Origin: Bacteroidales bacterium
Lineage (GTDB): Bacteria; Bacteroidota; Bacteroidia; Bacteroidales; UBA10428
Length of the DNA stretch: 64,000 nucleotides
Assembly: GCA_016926235.1 (NCBI GenBank)
Contig: JAFGOZ010000522.1
Coordinates: forward strand, 1 to 64,000
Direction of reading: 5' to 3'
The position numbers and the translations under genes were made by a program. The notes below the pieces were generated by a model. It searched no databases. It was given only the letters and a program-made list of their open reading frames with translations, and was not told the origin of the DNA. Positions 47,599 through 57,074 of this stretch are shown piece by piece (positions within the stretch are counted from its first letter, which is position 1; each line of letters opens with the position of its first letter).

Positions 47599-47630
47599 CA
47601 AAAATATACAAATACTTTTAATTATGACAA
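47599..47630 (-). promoter_or_regulatory. Promoter of the bamD operon
   Basis: Minus-strand TTG (47628-47630), a 21-base spacer, TATTTTTG (47599-47606), 17 bases before the TTG start. This is one of the best promoter matches in the window. Confidence 0.65.
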
Positions 47631-47706
47631 TATTTAGTAACAAAACGATGTTGATAAATTAATATTTTATCTAAAGTAAGATTTTAACTTATATTTGTTT
47701 TGTTTC

Positions 47707-47714
47707 TAATTTTG
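47707..47714 (+). promoter_or_regulatory. Candidate -7 element for the flippase operon
   Basis: TAATTTTG, as at feoB, 32 bases before the ATG at 47747. A TATATTTG at 47690-47697 is an alternative. Neither has a TTG at -33. Confidence 0.38.
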
Positions 47715-47746
47715 ATATTTATCAAAAATTATACCAACTAAACTGG

Positions 47747-49039
47747 ATGCAGAAAATCAGATCATTGATAGAACTCAGGAAAAGTGAATTTATACAAAAT
47801 ACATTTACCCTCCTATCAGTAACTACCTTATCCCAGGTAATCCCGTTTCTAATATATCCCTTGCTCTCCAGGCTATACACACCCGATGATTTTGGTGTCC
47901 TGGCTCTTTTTTCAAGTATTACCAGTATTGGAATTATAATTTCAACAGGACAGTATGAATTTGCACTATTGCTGCCTAAAAAAAATAAGGATTCAATAAA
48001 TCTGCTAATTGCAGGGCTTTTTATAACTTTATTTATCAGTCTTCTTATTCTAATAATTACAATTGCTTTTCCTGGTAGTATAACTAGATTATTTCGCTCA
48101 GAAACTATAAAGCCTTATTTGATCCTTATTTCACCCGTCATCCTGCTTGGAGGTATTTCTCAACTTATTGAATTCTGGTGCAATCGAAATAAACTTTATA
48201 AAAAAATAGGTATTAAACGTTTACTTAACAGCGGTACAAATGCCGGGGCAAAAGCAATGCTCTTCAATGCTCCTCCTACCGGAAGCGGATTGATAACAGG
48301 AACTTTGGCGGGTTATATTTTTTCTGCCGGCTATTATTTAATAATTATATTAAAAGACCTCCGCAAATACTTTACAGATATTAAATGCAGGTTAATGATA
48401 TCTAACATTAAAACATATAATAAATTCCCGAAATTTTATATGCCCCATGTGCTGACCAACTCGTTATCAGGAAGTCTGCCTGTCTTCTTACTGACCCAAC
48501 ATTTTTCAACTACTATTGTTGGACTTTATTCATTCAGTTATACATTCGTTTTCAGAATAATTAGTTTATTCTCTGGCTCCATCGAACAAGTATTATCTCA
48601 AAAAGTAGTTACAAATTACAATAATAAAATACCTTTTTATACTAATATTAAAAAACTTATACTAAGATTACTTCTAATTGGAATTATCCCTTATGCAGGC
48701 ATCACAGTTATAGCCCCTTGGTTATTTGGACTTGCTTTTGGAAGCGAATGGTATGAATCAGGTAAGTACTTTCAAATAATGTCTCCATGGTTATTTATGA
48801 TTTATCTTGGATCACCGATTTCATTTATGCCTAATATTTTTCATAAGCAGAAAAATGCTTTCATGCTAGAAGTTGTAAAATTATTGCTCAGGGTTGCTGC
48901 TTTGACAACAGGAATTTTAAAAAAAGATATCTATCTTACAATATTACTCTTTAGCCTGGTGAGCACATTGGGCTGGATTGTTAAATTATTCTGGTATTTG
49001 AAATTAGCTAAAGACAATGATACAACAATTCGAAAATGA
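47747..49039 (+). CDS. Wzx-type oligosaccharide flippase
   Basis: A 430-residue membrane protein with about 12 spans, of the MATE/MOP polysaccharide export group. N-terminal motif IYPLLSRLYTPDDFGVLALF is typical of Wzx (residues 35-54), and SLPVFLLTQHFSTTIVGLYS is typical of the second half. It presumably flips a lipid-linked sugar across the inner membrane. Its stop overlaps the start of the next gene (ATGA), so the two are translationally coupled. Confidence 0.88.
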   Translation: MQKIRSLIELRKSEFIQNTFTLLSVTTLSQVIPFLIYPLLSRLYTPDDFGVLALFSSITSIGIIISTGQYEFALLLPKKNKDSINLLIAGLFITLFISLLILIITIAFPGSITRLFRSETIKPYLILISPVILLGGISQLIEFWCNRNKLYKKIGIKRLLNSGTNAGAKAMLFNAPPTGSGLITGTLAGYIFSAGYYLIIILKDLRKYFTDIKCRLMISNIKTYNKFPKFYMPHVLTNSLSGSLPVFLLTQHFSTTIVGLYSFSYTFVFRIISLFSGSIEQVLSQKVVTNYNNKIPFYTNIKKLILRLLLIGIIPYAGITVIAPWLFGLAFGSEWYESGKYFQIMSPWLFMIYLGSPISFMPNIFHKQKNAFMLEVVKLLLRVAALTTGILKKDIYLTILLFSLVSTLGWIVKLFWYLKLAKDNDTTIRK

Positions 49040-50616
49040 TGGTCAGGGTAGAACTAAAATATAATCACGGTTTTGTATGGGACTCTGAGTCAGATTGCCA
49101 TTTTAAAGGATATTTTTTTCACAAGAATCATTTGTATAATGATGTAAGTATTTTAATATCCATGGATAACAAAAACATCCGAACGTTTCAAAGCTTTTTA
49201 AAAGAAGTAAACGGGATGTATAGTTTAGTTATAAATGAAAAAAATTTTACATTAGCCGCTGTTGATCCTACCAGGACATTCCCCTTATTTTATACTAAGA
49301 TTGAAAATGATTTTTGGATATCTGATTCTGTTGAATTTTTAATAAATACAAAACGTCATGTTCTACTTAATAATGCAGCTGCAGCAGAGTTCTTACAAAC
49401 TGGTTACACAACAGGAAATCAAACACTAATTAAAGATATTTCCCAAATACAAGCTGGCGAAGTGATATGGATTGAGAACGAAAAACTCTCTACTGCATTT
49501 TATCATCAATATCTGACTAAACAATTTTCAAATAACACAAGTCTAAAACTGGAAATTGAATTAACTTCTATTCTTAAAAGCGTTTTCAATCGTCTTGTAA
49601 GTACTCTTGAGAATAAAACTATTCTTATACCATTAAGTGGAGGCTATGACTCGCGCTTAATTGCTGTTATGCTAAAGGATCTTGGATTTAAAAATGTGAT
49701 ATGTTACACTTATGGCAGAAAATATAAAAATGAGGAAATTGCTATTTCTGAAAAGGTTGCGAAAAAACTGAATTTCGATTGGCATTTCATTGAATACAAT
49801 GACTCACTTATTGATAATTATCTTGAATCAAGAGCATTTCAGAAATACTATCCATTTTCTTCCAACTATGTATCGATGTTTTTCATGCAGGAATATTTTG
49901 CCGTATTAAGTTTGAAGGAAAATGGCATATTAGAAAACAAATCAGTTTTTATACCGGGCCATTCTGGTGACTTTTTGGGAGGGAGTCACCTCAATTTTAT
50001 AGATCAGAGTATTTCTGACAAGAAACTAATAAAAACAATATTGCATCATAACTATTGTCTTACGAATTCAAACCGTGTTCAAAATAGAGAATTCTATAAA
50101 AGCATTGACAATTCTCTTTTAGAAATGGGAAACTTTGAAAATTACCAGTTATTCGAAAACTGGGATATGAAAGAAAGACAGGCAAAGTTTATCGTAAATT
50201 CTGCCAACGTTTATAATTTTTTTGATTATGAACATCGCCTTCCTTTCTGGGACAAGGAACTGATTGATTTTTTCAATAAATTACCCTTTACATATAAAAA
50301 ACATAAAGTCCTTTATGATAAAGTATTAAAGGGTTTTTTTAGCCACTATCAACTTAATTTTGCGAATGAATTACAAGTCACTCCATATCAATTATATACA
50401 CAATCCATTAAAGCCCAAATAAAGAGAATAATTCCTGATTTTACCAAGCATAAAAGAATGTATGAACTGGATTGGGCATTATATCACGAAATAACAAAAA
50501 AAATGATTGATAGTGTAGCAAAAACCGGAAAGCCAACACCTTCGCAATACAATCAATACAATGCCATAATATGTTGGTGGTATTTGCTTCAAATAAAGGA
50601 CAAACATAACTTTTAG
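49036..50616 (+). CDS. Asparagine-synthase-like protein without the glutaminase cysteine
   Basis: A 526-residue protein of the asparagine synthase family. The N-terminal third resembles a class II amidotransferase fold (NGMYSLVINEKNFTLAAVDP, then RTFPLFYTKI), but the sequence begins MMVRVELKYN with no Cys at the catalytic position, so glutamine hydrolysis should be lost. The C-terminal synthetase domain has an intact PP-loop LIPLSGGYDSRLIAVML near 199 and later PFWDKELIDFFNKLPF. Ammonia or an amine, or another substrate, is expected. It is coupled to the flippase gene, and the cluster context suggests modification of an envelope glycan. It is not a housekeeping AsnB. Confidence 0.82.
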   Translation: MMVRVELKYNHGFVWDSESDCHFKGYFFHKNHLYNDVSILISMDNKNIRTFQSFLKEVNGMYSLVINEKNFTLAAVDPTRTFPLFYTKIENDFWISDSVEFLINTKRHVLLNNAAAAEFLQTGYTTGNQTLIKDISQIQAGEVIWIENEKLSTAFYHQYLTKQFSNNTSLKLEIELTSILKSVFNRLVSTLENKTILIPLSGGYDSRLIAVMLKDLGFKNVICYTYGRKYKNEEIAISEKVAKKLNFDWHFIEYNDSLIDNYLESRAFQKYYPFSSNYVSMFFMQEYFAVLSLKENGILENKSVFIPGHSGDFLGGSHLNFIDQSISDKKLIKTILHHNYCLTNSNRVQNREFYKSIDNSLLEMGNFENYQLFENWDMKERQAKFIVNSANVYNFFDYEHRLPFWDKELIDFFNKLPFTYKKHKVLYDKVLKGFFSHYQLNFANELQVTPYQLYTQSIKAQIKRIIPDFTKHKRMYELDWALYHEITKKMIDSVAKTGKPTPSQYNQYNAIICWWYLLQIKDKHNF

Positions 50617-50623
50617 TAATGTC

Positions 50624-51478
50624 CTATTTTTCATAGATGGCAACAATCTTTGCAGGTTTAGGCATCAATTTATTCATAAACCAGTCAAAAATCCTCCACA
50701 ACCAAAAAGGAAGAATACTAAATAACACATAACTCCGCATATATGCCAACATTTTATTTGAATATGTAATAAATGAAACCTTCTTAAGGCTTTCATCTTT
50801 CAGTAAATTCTTAAGCTTTGGTTTATCAAAAGAATGTAAATGTGCATTTGACGGTGTGGGTTTATTGCAATGAATGCATAAATGCATAGGAATTTTTTCT
50901 TTATAGGGTGTACTAACTATCAGCCTGCCACCTTTTTTCAATTTTGAGAATAATTGCTTTACAAATAACTCAGGATCTACAGTGTGTTCAATAATTTCAG
51001 ATGCTATAATACAATCAAACGATCCCTCTTTGAATGGAAGGGAAAATGCATCTGCAACAAAACCATGATAAAGCGGACTTCCATATCTTGCTTTGGCAAC
51101 TTTTATGTTTTCCAATGAAATATCTACAGCAAACACTTCTTTGCCTTTAGGAAGACAACATTTTGCAACCCAGTTTGAACCTGCACCAACATCTAAAATT
51201 ACTTTTGAATATCCTGGAATATTTTTTATGATCAATTGGTGCATACGCTTATTATCATGGATAGTTTGCTTGTCTGTTTCAAGATAATAATCAAAGACCT
51301 TTCCGTCTTGCTGGTAATGTTCAATATAATCAGTTACAATAGAATTTTTAATTGATGCTACTAGAAAAACTGGTATCTCTTCAATTACCGCAAAATTTAA
51401 ACCACATTCACTGCAATTATAGCTCTCTTCAAGTAATTGAAGGACGTGCATACAATTTGGACAAATTAAATCATTCAT
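50624..51478 (-). CDS. SAM-dependent methyltransferase with zinc-ribbon start
   Basis: A 284-residue class I methyltransferase. Two Cys pairs (LICPNCMHV and YNCSECGLNF) form an N-terminal zinc ribbon like Trm112; the SAM site is VILDVGAGSNWVAKC near 93, with FDCIIASEIIEHTVDP and LKKGGRLIVSTPY downstream. Such proteins often methylate sugars in glycan clusters; the substrate is unknown. It converges with the asparagine-synthase-like gene, 7 bases apart. Confidence 0.85.
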   Translation of the reverse strand: MNDLICPNCMHVLQLLEESYNCSECGLNFAVIEEIPVFLVASIKNSIVTDYIEHYQQDGKVFDYYLETDKQTIHDNKRMHQLIIKNIPGYSKVILDVGAGSNWVAKCCLPKGKEVFAVDISLENIKVAKARYGSPLYHGFVADAFSLPFKEGSFDCIIASEIIEHTVDPELFVKQLFSKLKKGGRLIVSTPYKEKIPMHLCIHCNKPTPSNAHLHSFDKPKLKNLLKDESLKKVSFITYSNKMLAYMRSYVLFSILPFWLWRIFDWFMNKLMPKPAKIVAIYEK

Positions 51479-51548
51479 TATTAGTCATTTTACAATGTTG
51501 TCAGTCAATTTAAGCTGACCCTAAATTGTCATAAGAATTAGTATTTGT

Positions 51549-52439
51549 CTACTTCATCCATTTTAAGTAAAATGGTAACCTATTTATTTTGAGTAAAAAA
51601 TAATGCTCCTCGAAAGCCCCAAAACCTGCATTAAATAGTTTTACCCCAGGCAAATTTGAACCGGCAAAATCGAATAATCTGGGTGAATTAGAAAATTCTT
51701 CAATAATACTGTTTATTAAAAAGAAAAAAGCCTTACTTGCTTTACCCTCCTCGGTATTAATAGAATAAGGAGGAATCAATCTATCTTCACCATCCAATAT
51801 AAAAATCGCAGCAATTAAGTTGCCATTAGCATTTCTTACCCCTCTATACATCTTTCGGAATTGGGGAGCCCGTTCAATTAATTTCATTAAAATTTTACCT
51901 GCCTTAGAACTTAGATATGATTGTGGATGTTGTTTCATAAAAAGCAGAAAGCCTTCCTCAACAAGATTTTTATCATATTTTAAACTGAATGTTTCGGAAG
52001 TTCTAAGACTCCTCTTAATACGGGTACTAAATTTCTCATAAATAGCACTATATGAATGCTCTAACGAAAGAATTTGATCAGTCCTTTTAATAAAATCTTT
52101 CAACTTACAGTCATTCTTTGAATTAAAGCAATATTCAATAAATTTGAAATTTCTAATTAATATATCGACATAATCATCAATATTCCTAATGTTTCCTTCC
52201 TTACCAAACACTCCAAGTTGTTGAGTAAAAAATGGCTGATACAAATATTCTAGTCCATACTTTTTGTTCCATGTCAATGGCATCACCACCTCATAATCCC
52301 CTTCTACCAAGGCATCCCACTTCGGGCAAACAATATCAAGGTACCAGGAGTAAGCATATAGCAACCTGTTGCTTGCACTTTCAATGCATTCATCCCACCT
52401 TTGTTTATCAATATCATTATGTCTGATATATTCTACCAT
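51549..52439 (-). CDS. FemAB/GNAT-like acyltransferase
   Basis: A 296-residue cytoplasmic protein. The opening YIRHNDIDKQRWDECI and AYSWYLDIVCPKWDALVEGD, then MPLTWNKKYGLEYLYQPFF, are conserved in a Bacteroidetes family related to FemAB and GNAT acyltransferases. The C-terminal half has FLLFMKQHPQSYLSSKAGKI and a core NANGNLIAAIFILDGEDRLI, consistent with a GNAT-like fold. The molecular substrate is unknown. Its ATG overlaps the stop of the deacetylase-like gene (TGATG). Confidence 0.65.
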   Translation of the reverse strand: MVEYIRHNDIDKQRWDECIESASNRLLYAYSWYLDIVCPKWDALVEGDYEVVMPLTWNKKYGLEYLYQPFFTQQLGVFGKEGNIRNIDDYVDILIRNFKFIEYCFNSKNDCKLKDFIKRTDQILSLEHSYSAIYEKFSTRIKRSLRTSETFSLKYDKNLVEEGFLLFMKQHPQSYLSSKAGKILMKLIERAPQFRKMYRGVRNANGNLIAAIFILDGEDRLIPPYSINTEEGKASKAFFFLINSIIEEFSNSPRLFDFAGSNLPGVKLFNAGFGAFEEHYFLLKINRLPFYLKWMK

Positions 52440-53734
52440 CAGCTTAATTTAAACATCTCTTCAAAAATCCTTCTCCATCCTTCCCAATCCCTATAATCAC
52501 TTAGAGCCTGGTTATGCCAGAGTGTGATAAATGTTCCATTTACCTGTTTTACTCTTTCCCTCAATATCTTAATTTCTTCTAATCCCTCATCCGGAGTATA
52601 CTTCATATATTTTTTCATAGAATTGTCCATAACATGCAAGGGCATTAATTTCATCATTACAATATCTTCACTCAATAGATTATAAAAATAATGAGGTGTG
52701 CATGTGCCGGAACGAAATCCTGTACTTCCTGCATACCCAAGGGAATAATCCTCTACTACTCCAATATTTGCCAGATTTTGCAATGTGTCAGGCATAGTAA
52801 GACGTAAAAAATGCTGCCTGCTTTTTACTTCTTTTTTTCCAATAAATTCTCTAAAACCAATAATCTCTCTTTTCAAGGTTTTCATATCATCATGAGATGC
52901 ATAGGAGGGGTGGACTCCTATATCAGCCCATGAAGACAAATCCTGTAAAAATCTTCTTAGTTTTTTATTCTTGATTGAAATGTTTTTATCATATTTTCCA
53001 CGTTTTCCTATTTGAATGAAGATCGTTGGTTTTGTTTCAGCGTTTTGATGCACATCCCTAATAAAGTCAAATGTAAAATACGGATCATCCATCTTGCCAG
53101 TTAATACTTTTATTCGATCAAAAAAGCTAACAAAATCAGCTTTTATCAGATCACGACAGAAAGCGCCCAAAGTCCTGTAAAAAGGTCTGTTTTTAAATGC
53201 CCACGCAAAATCAACATCAATTGTTGAAATATGATTAAAAACTCTTTGCTTGATTTGTAACTCAGGCCACTTTTGTTGTAAAACATATCCAAGTTTAAAA
53301 GACCATTCATCAACGACAGGCCTTTTTAATAAATTATATTCATTTGAAATACTTTGTGTATATTCGAATCGCCCATGAACATCCTTTTCATGCGGTAAAT
53401 ATTCTTCATATCTTGATACAAGAAAGAATGATGCTGCAAGAATATCAAATGGCAAATCACCTCCGGTAGATGTTTGAAAAAATACAGGAAGGCCATCCCA
53501 TAATCCCATCTCTGTTTTTTGCTCATGCACATGACTCTGATCGAGTAATCCATGAGGAATAATCTTAAAAGAATTATCAATAGTATCGTAGGAATAATTT
53601 ATGATGGGTTCGTTTGCATCAAGGATTACCTCCAGGTCATTAATGTACTGTAATTCAATTCCCAGTATGTCTGCAAATATAAAATCTGCAATATATTTAA
53701 GTCGTGAGGTAATATTTTCTGCGTAAATGATCAT
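52439..53734 (-). CDS. Polysaccharide-deacetylase-like protein with an N-terminal DUF7033-type domain
   Basis: A 431-residue protein of a Bacteroidetes family: an N-terminal domain (1-150, LPFDILAASFFLVSRYEEYL) and a C-terminal NodB-like region (FNHISTIDVDFAWAFKNRP, SSWADIGVHPSYASHDDMK, YAGSTGFRSGTCTPHYFY, GTFITLWHNQALSD). The DVD and GVHPSY segments match the metal and substrate region of the family, but the usual H-x3-H pattern is not clear, so catalysis is uncertain. No signal peptide is evident. It is translationally coupled with the FemAB-like gene. Confidence 0.78.
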   Translation of the reverse strand: MIIYAENITSRLKYIADFIFADILGIELQYINDLEVILDANEPIINYSYDTIDNSFKIIPHGLLDQSHVHEQKTEMGLWDGLPVFFQTSTGGDLPFDILAASFFLVSRYEEYLPHEKDVHGRFEYTQSISNEYNLLKRPVVDEWSFKLGYVLQQKWPELQIKQRVFNHISTIDVDFAWAFKNRPFYRTLGAFCRDLIKADFVSFFDRIKVLTGKMDDPYFTFDFIRDVHQNAETKPTIFIQIGKRGKYDKNISIKNKKLRRFLQDLSSWADIGVHPSYASHDDMKTLKREIIGFREFIGKKEVKSRQHFLRLTMPDTLQNLANIGVVEDYSLGYAGSTGFRSGTCTPHYFYNLLSEDIVMMKLMPLHVMDNSMKKYMKYTPDEGLEEIKILRERVKQVNGTFITLWHNQALSDYRDWEGWRRIFEEMFKLS

Positions 53735-53776
53735 TTATATTTAAATCATTACATAAAACAATAATAATGTAACATT

Positions 53777-53845
53777 TGTCATGCTGAATTTATTTCAACT
53801 TCTCTTTTTGTACAAATGACTTTCCAAATCAACTTCGGAATGACA
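53777..53845. repeat. Fold-back intergenic repeat with TGTCAT ends
   Basis: TGTCATGCTGAA (53777-53788) and the reverse complement of CTTCGGAATGACA (53833-53845) give inverted ends, 12 of 16 bases matching. CATTTGT (53773-53779) also pairs with ACAAATG (53812-53818). The pattern TGTCATGCTGAA is, in my recollection, frequent in Bacteroidetes intergenic repeats. It sits between two minus-strand genes. Confidence 0.5.
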
Positions 53846-53956
53846 TATGTTCATTAAATTTAATATATCTAATCTTTTATTTTCAGTTAATCAAATATAT
53901 GAATAATGCCAATATACATATAAAAAAAATATGACCAATTTCACTATCCTTATTCA

Positions 53957-56431
53957 TCATATATCCAACTCCACTATGGTTATTCCAGCCCCTCCCCTTT
54001 CAACATGCTCGTCTTTACATGTTTTTACTACATCTACTGTATATAAATAGTCCCTTATTACCTGGCGTAAAATACCATTACCCTTTCCATGAAGTATTCG
54101 TAAATACGAAGCATTTACTACTATGGCTTCATCAATAAATTCCATTATGGTTGTAATAGCTTCTTCTGCACGCTTTCCCCTGACATCAATCTCGGATTTA
54201 AAGTTCCTTTTTCGCTCCCCAATATTATAATTCATTGAATTTTTTGATGCCTTGTAATAAGGTCTAATCTTGGTATCATCTTCATCTTTTATTTTCAATA
54301 ACCTTCGTTCATTCAGTGTTGTAATCATATTGCCAAATGCAACTAAAATACTTTTGCCATTTACCTCTATAACTTCACCTATAGTATCCTGCCCAACAAT
54401 CTGCACCCTATCTCCAGCAACAATTTCAGAATCAGAAATTAAAGATTCTTTTTTTGATTGTTTATCTTTATCAGCACCTTTCATTCTATTCTGATGATCT
54501 TTGATCTTTTTAATTTTTTGTTCCAACCTTTCATCCCCGTTAACATCAGAAGATACTAGTTGTTTAACCTTATTGAGTTTGTCTCGTGCTTCACGGGTGC
54601 GTTCCTTATCAGCTTGCGATTCTTTAATTACCCGTATGGTATTCTCAATCTGCTTATTAGCTCCCGACAATATTTCTTGCGCTTCAGCTCGTGCACTATC
54701 CAGAATTTCCTTCTTAAGTTTCTTTGCATTTTCCAGCTCCTCACCGTAGCTCTCTAATACTTCATCCAGCCTTTTCTCCGTCTGTCTTATCTTCTGACGC
54801 TTATTCTCCCAGTAACGTTTATCCCTGAGTATATCCTTTAAATGCTTATCAAACTGGATATGTTCTTCTCCCACTTTATCCGATGCATCATGCAAAATAT
54901 CTTCAGGAAGTCCAATCTTTCTGGCAATTTCAAAAGCGAATGAACTTCCGGGTTTTCCAATTTCAAGTTTAAATAATGGTTCCATTTGATGAGCGTCATA
55001 CAACATTGCAGCATTGGTTATTCCTTCGGCTGATGAAGCAAAATGTTTCAAATTTCCATAATGTGTTGTAATCACACCCATAACTTGATTTTCGTTTAGT
55101 TTGTTTAAAATTGCCTCAGCAATTGCTCCTCCCAGCATAGGTTCCGTGCCAGTTCCAAACTCATCAATCAAAATAAGTGTCTTCGCATCGGCATTTTTAA
55201 TAAAATGTTTCATACTTACCAGGTGCGAACTATAGGTACTAAGGTCATCTTCAATAGATTGTTCGTCTCCTATATCTATAAAAATATTTGAATACATCCC
55301 CATTTCAGAAGTCTCTGAAGCAGAAACCAGCAAACCGCATTGAAACATATATTGTAACAATCCCACTGTTTTAAGGCAAACCGATTTACCCCCGGCATTC
55401 GGACCCGAGATTAGTAAAATCCTTTTTTGTGCATTCAAGGACAAATCAAGGGGCACAACTGGTTTACTCTCTCTTTTATGGGATATATAAAGTAAAGGAT
55501 GAACAGCTTCTTTTAAATTAATTAAACTCTCAAAAGTAATTCGTGGAATAGAGGCACCAAGTTGCATTGCCAGTCGTGCTTTTGCTCTGATAAAATCCAT
55601 ATTAGCCAAATATTCATATGCTTCTAAAATATCGTCATAGTATGGCCTTATATCATCTGCAAATGTTACCAGTATCTTAACAATTTCTCTCCGTTCACTA
55701 TATTCTAGCTCTTTAATTTCATTATTTATTTCCACAACTTCGGCAGGTTCAATATATACAGTTTTTCCTGTTGCCGACTCATCATGTACAAAACCACTTA
55801 TTCGCCTTTTATCAGTATAATTTACAGGTATTACCACTCTTCCATCACGTACAGCAAGTGAAACATCCTTCTCTACAATTCCCTGTTCTTTAGCTCTTTT
55901 GAGAATGCTATGAATTTTACTGCTAACACTTTTTTGTTTCTCAGCAATCTTTCTTCTTATTGTTTGAAGGTCTTTGCTTGCATTATCCTTTATCTCTCCA
56001 TTTTTTGTTAAAACCTGATCCAATCGGTCATAAATAAAGGGATAAAGATTAATATCATTCCCTATCTTTTTCAAATAAGGATATTTATTTTCTTCCTTCG
56101 ATTTAAAAAACGCAATAATCGCTTTAATTGTCGAATATGATCGTTTAAAATCGAACATATCAGTCAATTCAAGATATGTTCCAATGTTTTTAATCTTTAT
56201 AAGCGCTTTTGATATGTCATAAAAATGATCTGTAGGAAATGCTTCCTCGAACTGGCAAATAGTCTTCATTTCATTTACCTGGTTAAGCAGGTCTTTTACA
56301 ACTTCACCATTGGTTTGAAATTGCATACCATCCACCATCTTTTCACCTAGTGATGAAAGACACGATTCCTTGAGCATTAAACGAATCTTGTCAAAGCCAA
56401 TTTTTACTTCAAAATTTTGAGGATAAATCAT
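53957..56431 (-). CDS. mutS2: MutS2 family protein
   Basis: A MutS-like ATPase with a C-terminal Smr domain; in other bacteria it suppresses recombination or rescues stalled ribosomes. The 824-residue protein has MutS core domains (1-330), P-loop ISGPNAGGKSVCLKTVGL near 345, Walker B TLILIDEFGTGTEP, a coiled-coil/KOW region (520-640), and an Smr domain with EIDVRGKRAEEAITTIMEF and the catalytic-type ILHGKGNGILR. The normal LDxR motif is IDVRG here. Confidence 0.95.
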   Translation of the reverse strand: MIYPQNFEVKIGFDKIRLMLKESCLSSLGEKMVDGMQFQTNGEVVKDLLNQVNEMKTICQFEEAFPTDHFYDISKALIKIKNIGTYLELTDMFDFKRSYSTIKAIIAFFKSKEENKYPYLKKIGNDINLYPFIYDRLDQVLTKNGEIKDNASKDLQTIRRKIAEKQKSVSSKIHSILKRAKEQGIVEKDVSLAVRDGRVVIPVNYTDKRRISGFVHDESATGKTVYIEPAEVVEINNEIKELEYSERREIVKILVTFADDIRPYYDDILEAYEYLANMDFIRAKARLAMQLGASIPRITFESLINLKEAVHPLLYISHKRESKPVVPLDLSLNAQKRILLISGPNAGGKSVCLKTVGLLQYMFQCGLLVSASETSEMGMYSNIFIDIGDEQSIEDDLSTYSSHLVSMKHFIKNADAKTLILIDEFGTGTEPMLGGAIAEAILNKLNENQVMGVITTHYGNLKHFASSAEGITNAAMLYDAHQMEPLFKLEIGKPGSSFAFEIARKIGLPEDILHDASDKVGEEHIQFDKHLKDILRDKRYWENKRQKIRQTEKRLDEVLESYGEELENAKKLKKEILDSARAEAQEILSGANKQIENTIRVIKESQADKERTREARDKLNKVKQLVSSDVNGDERLEQKIKKIKDHQNRMKGADKDKQSKKESLISDSEIVAGDRVQIVGQDTIGEVIEVNGKSILVAFGNMITTLNERRLLKIKDEDDTKIRPYYKASKNSMNYNIGERKRNFKSEIDVRGKRAEEAITTIMEFIDEAIVVNASYLRILHGKGNGILRQVIRDYLYTVDVVKTCKDEHVERGGAGITIVELDI

Positions 56432-56540
56432 AATTTAATATTCTACGCAACCTTGAATAAAAAAATTTCATCTTCAAGGTAAATAACGTTATTTAAATTT
56501 TCATTCACAAAAATAATACTAATGTTTAATAGATGATAAA

Positions 56541-57074
56541 ATGAAACTTTTTAATAATTCCAAAACAAAAAAGCCTCTTATATGGTTTCTTATTCCCTTT
56601 TTGCTTTGCAGCGTTTATTATCCCCCAGAAGAAGTAGAAATAGAATACGAACCTATTATCATGAAAAGGAACGACCTTGAACAATCTGTCAGTTTTCAGC
56701 CAATCAGGGATTTAAATAATCCAGGCAAGATTTATCTGAAAGACAACTATATTTATATTAATGAGCGCTTTAAGGGAGTGCACGTCATTGACAACTCCGA
56801 TCCAACATCCCCGGTTAAAACGGGTTTCATTAGGATTCCCGGTTGTCAGGACATTGCCATAATGGGTAATTACCTGTATGCTGACAATGCGGTAGATTTA
56901 ATAACTATCGATATTAGCTCAACACCAAGTATTACAATTACCAGTCGCATCAGGGATGTATATCCTGATCTTTTACCTCCGGATAGTGATGTGATGCCAA
57001 CTATCTTCAATAAGGAGAACCGTCCAGAGAATACAATTATTATTGAATGGGTAAAGAAAGGATCACCATCATGA
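56541..57074 (+). CDS. LVIVD-repeat-like exported protein
   Basis: A 177-residue protein with an N-terminal signal sequence and a weak lipobox (FLLC, Cys23). The mature part shows LVIVD-type beta-propeller blades: GKIYLKDNYIYINERFKGVH, VIDNSDPTSPVKTGFIRIPG and NYLYADNAVDLITIDISS. Function is unknown; such proteins are thought to be surface beta-propellers. Its stop overlaps the next start by the sequence ATGA. Confidence 0.75.
   Translation: MKLFNNSKTKKPLIWFLIPFLLCSVYYPPEEVEIEYEPIIMKRNDLEQSVSFQPIRDLNNPGKIYLKDNYIYINERFKGVHVIDNSDPTSPVKTGFIRIPGCQDIAIMGNYLYADNAVDLITIDISSTPSITITSRIRDVYPDLLPPDSDVMPTIFNKENRPENTIIIEWVKKGSPS

Noticed and set aside
47747..53734. Complete exosortase (XrtA/PEP-CTERM) system
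   Set aside because: No exosortase, PEP-CTERM protein, chain-length determinant or glycosyltransferase was found; only a resemblance to associated genes remains.
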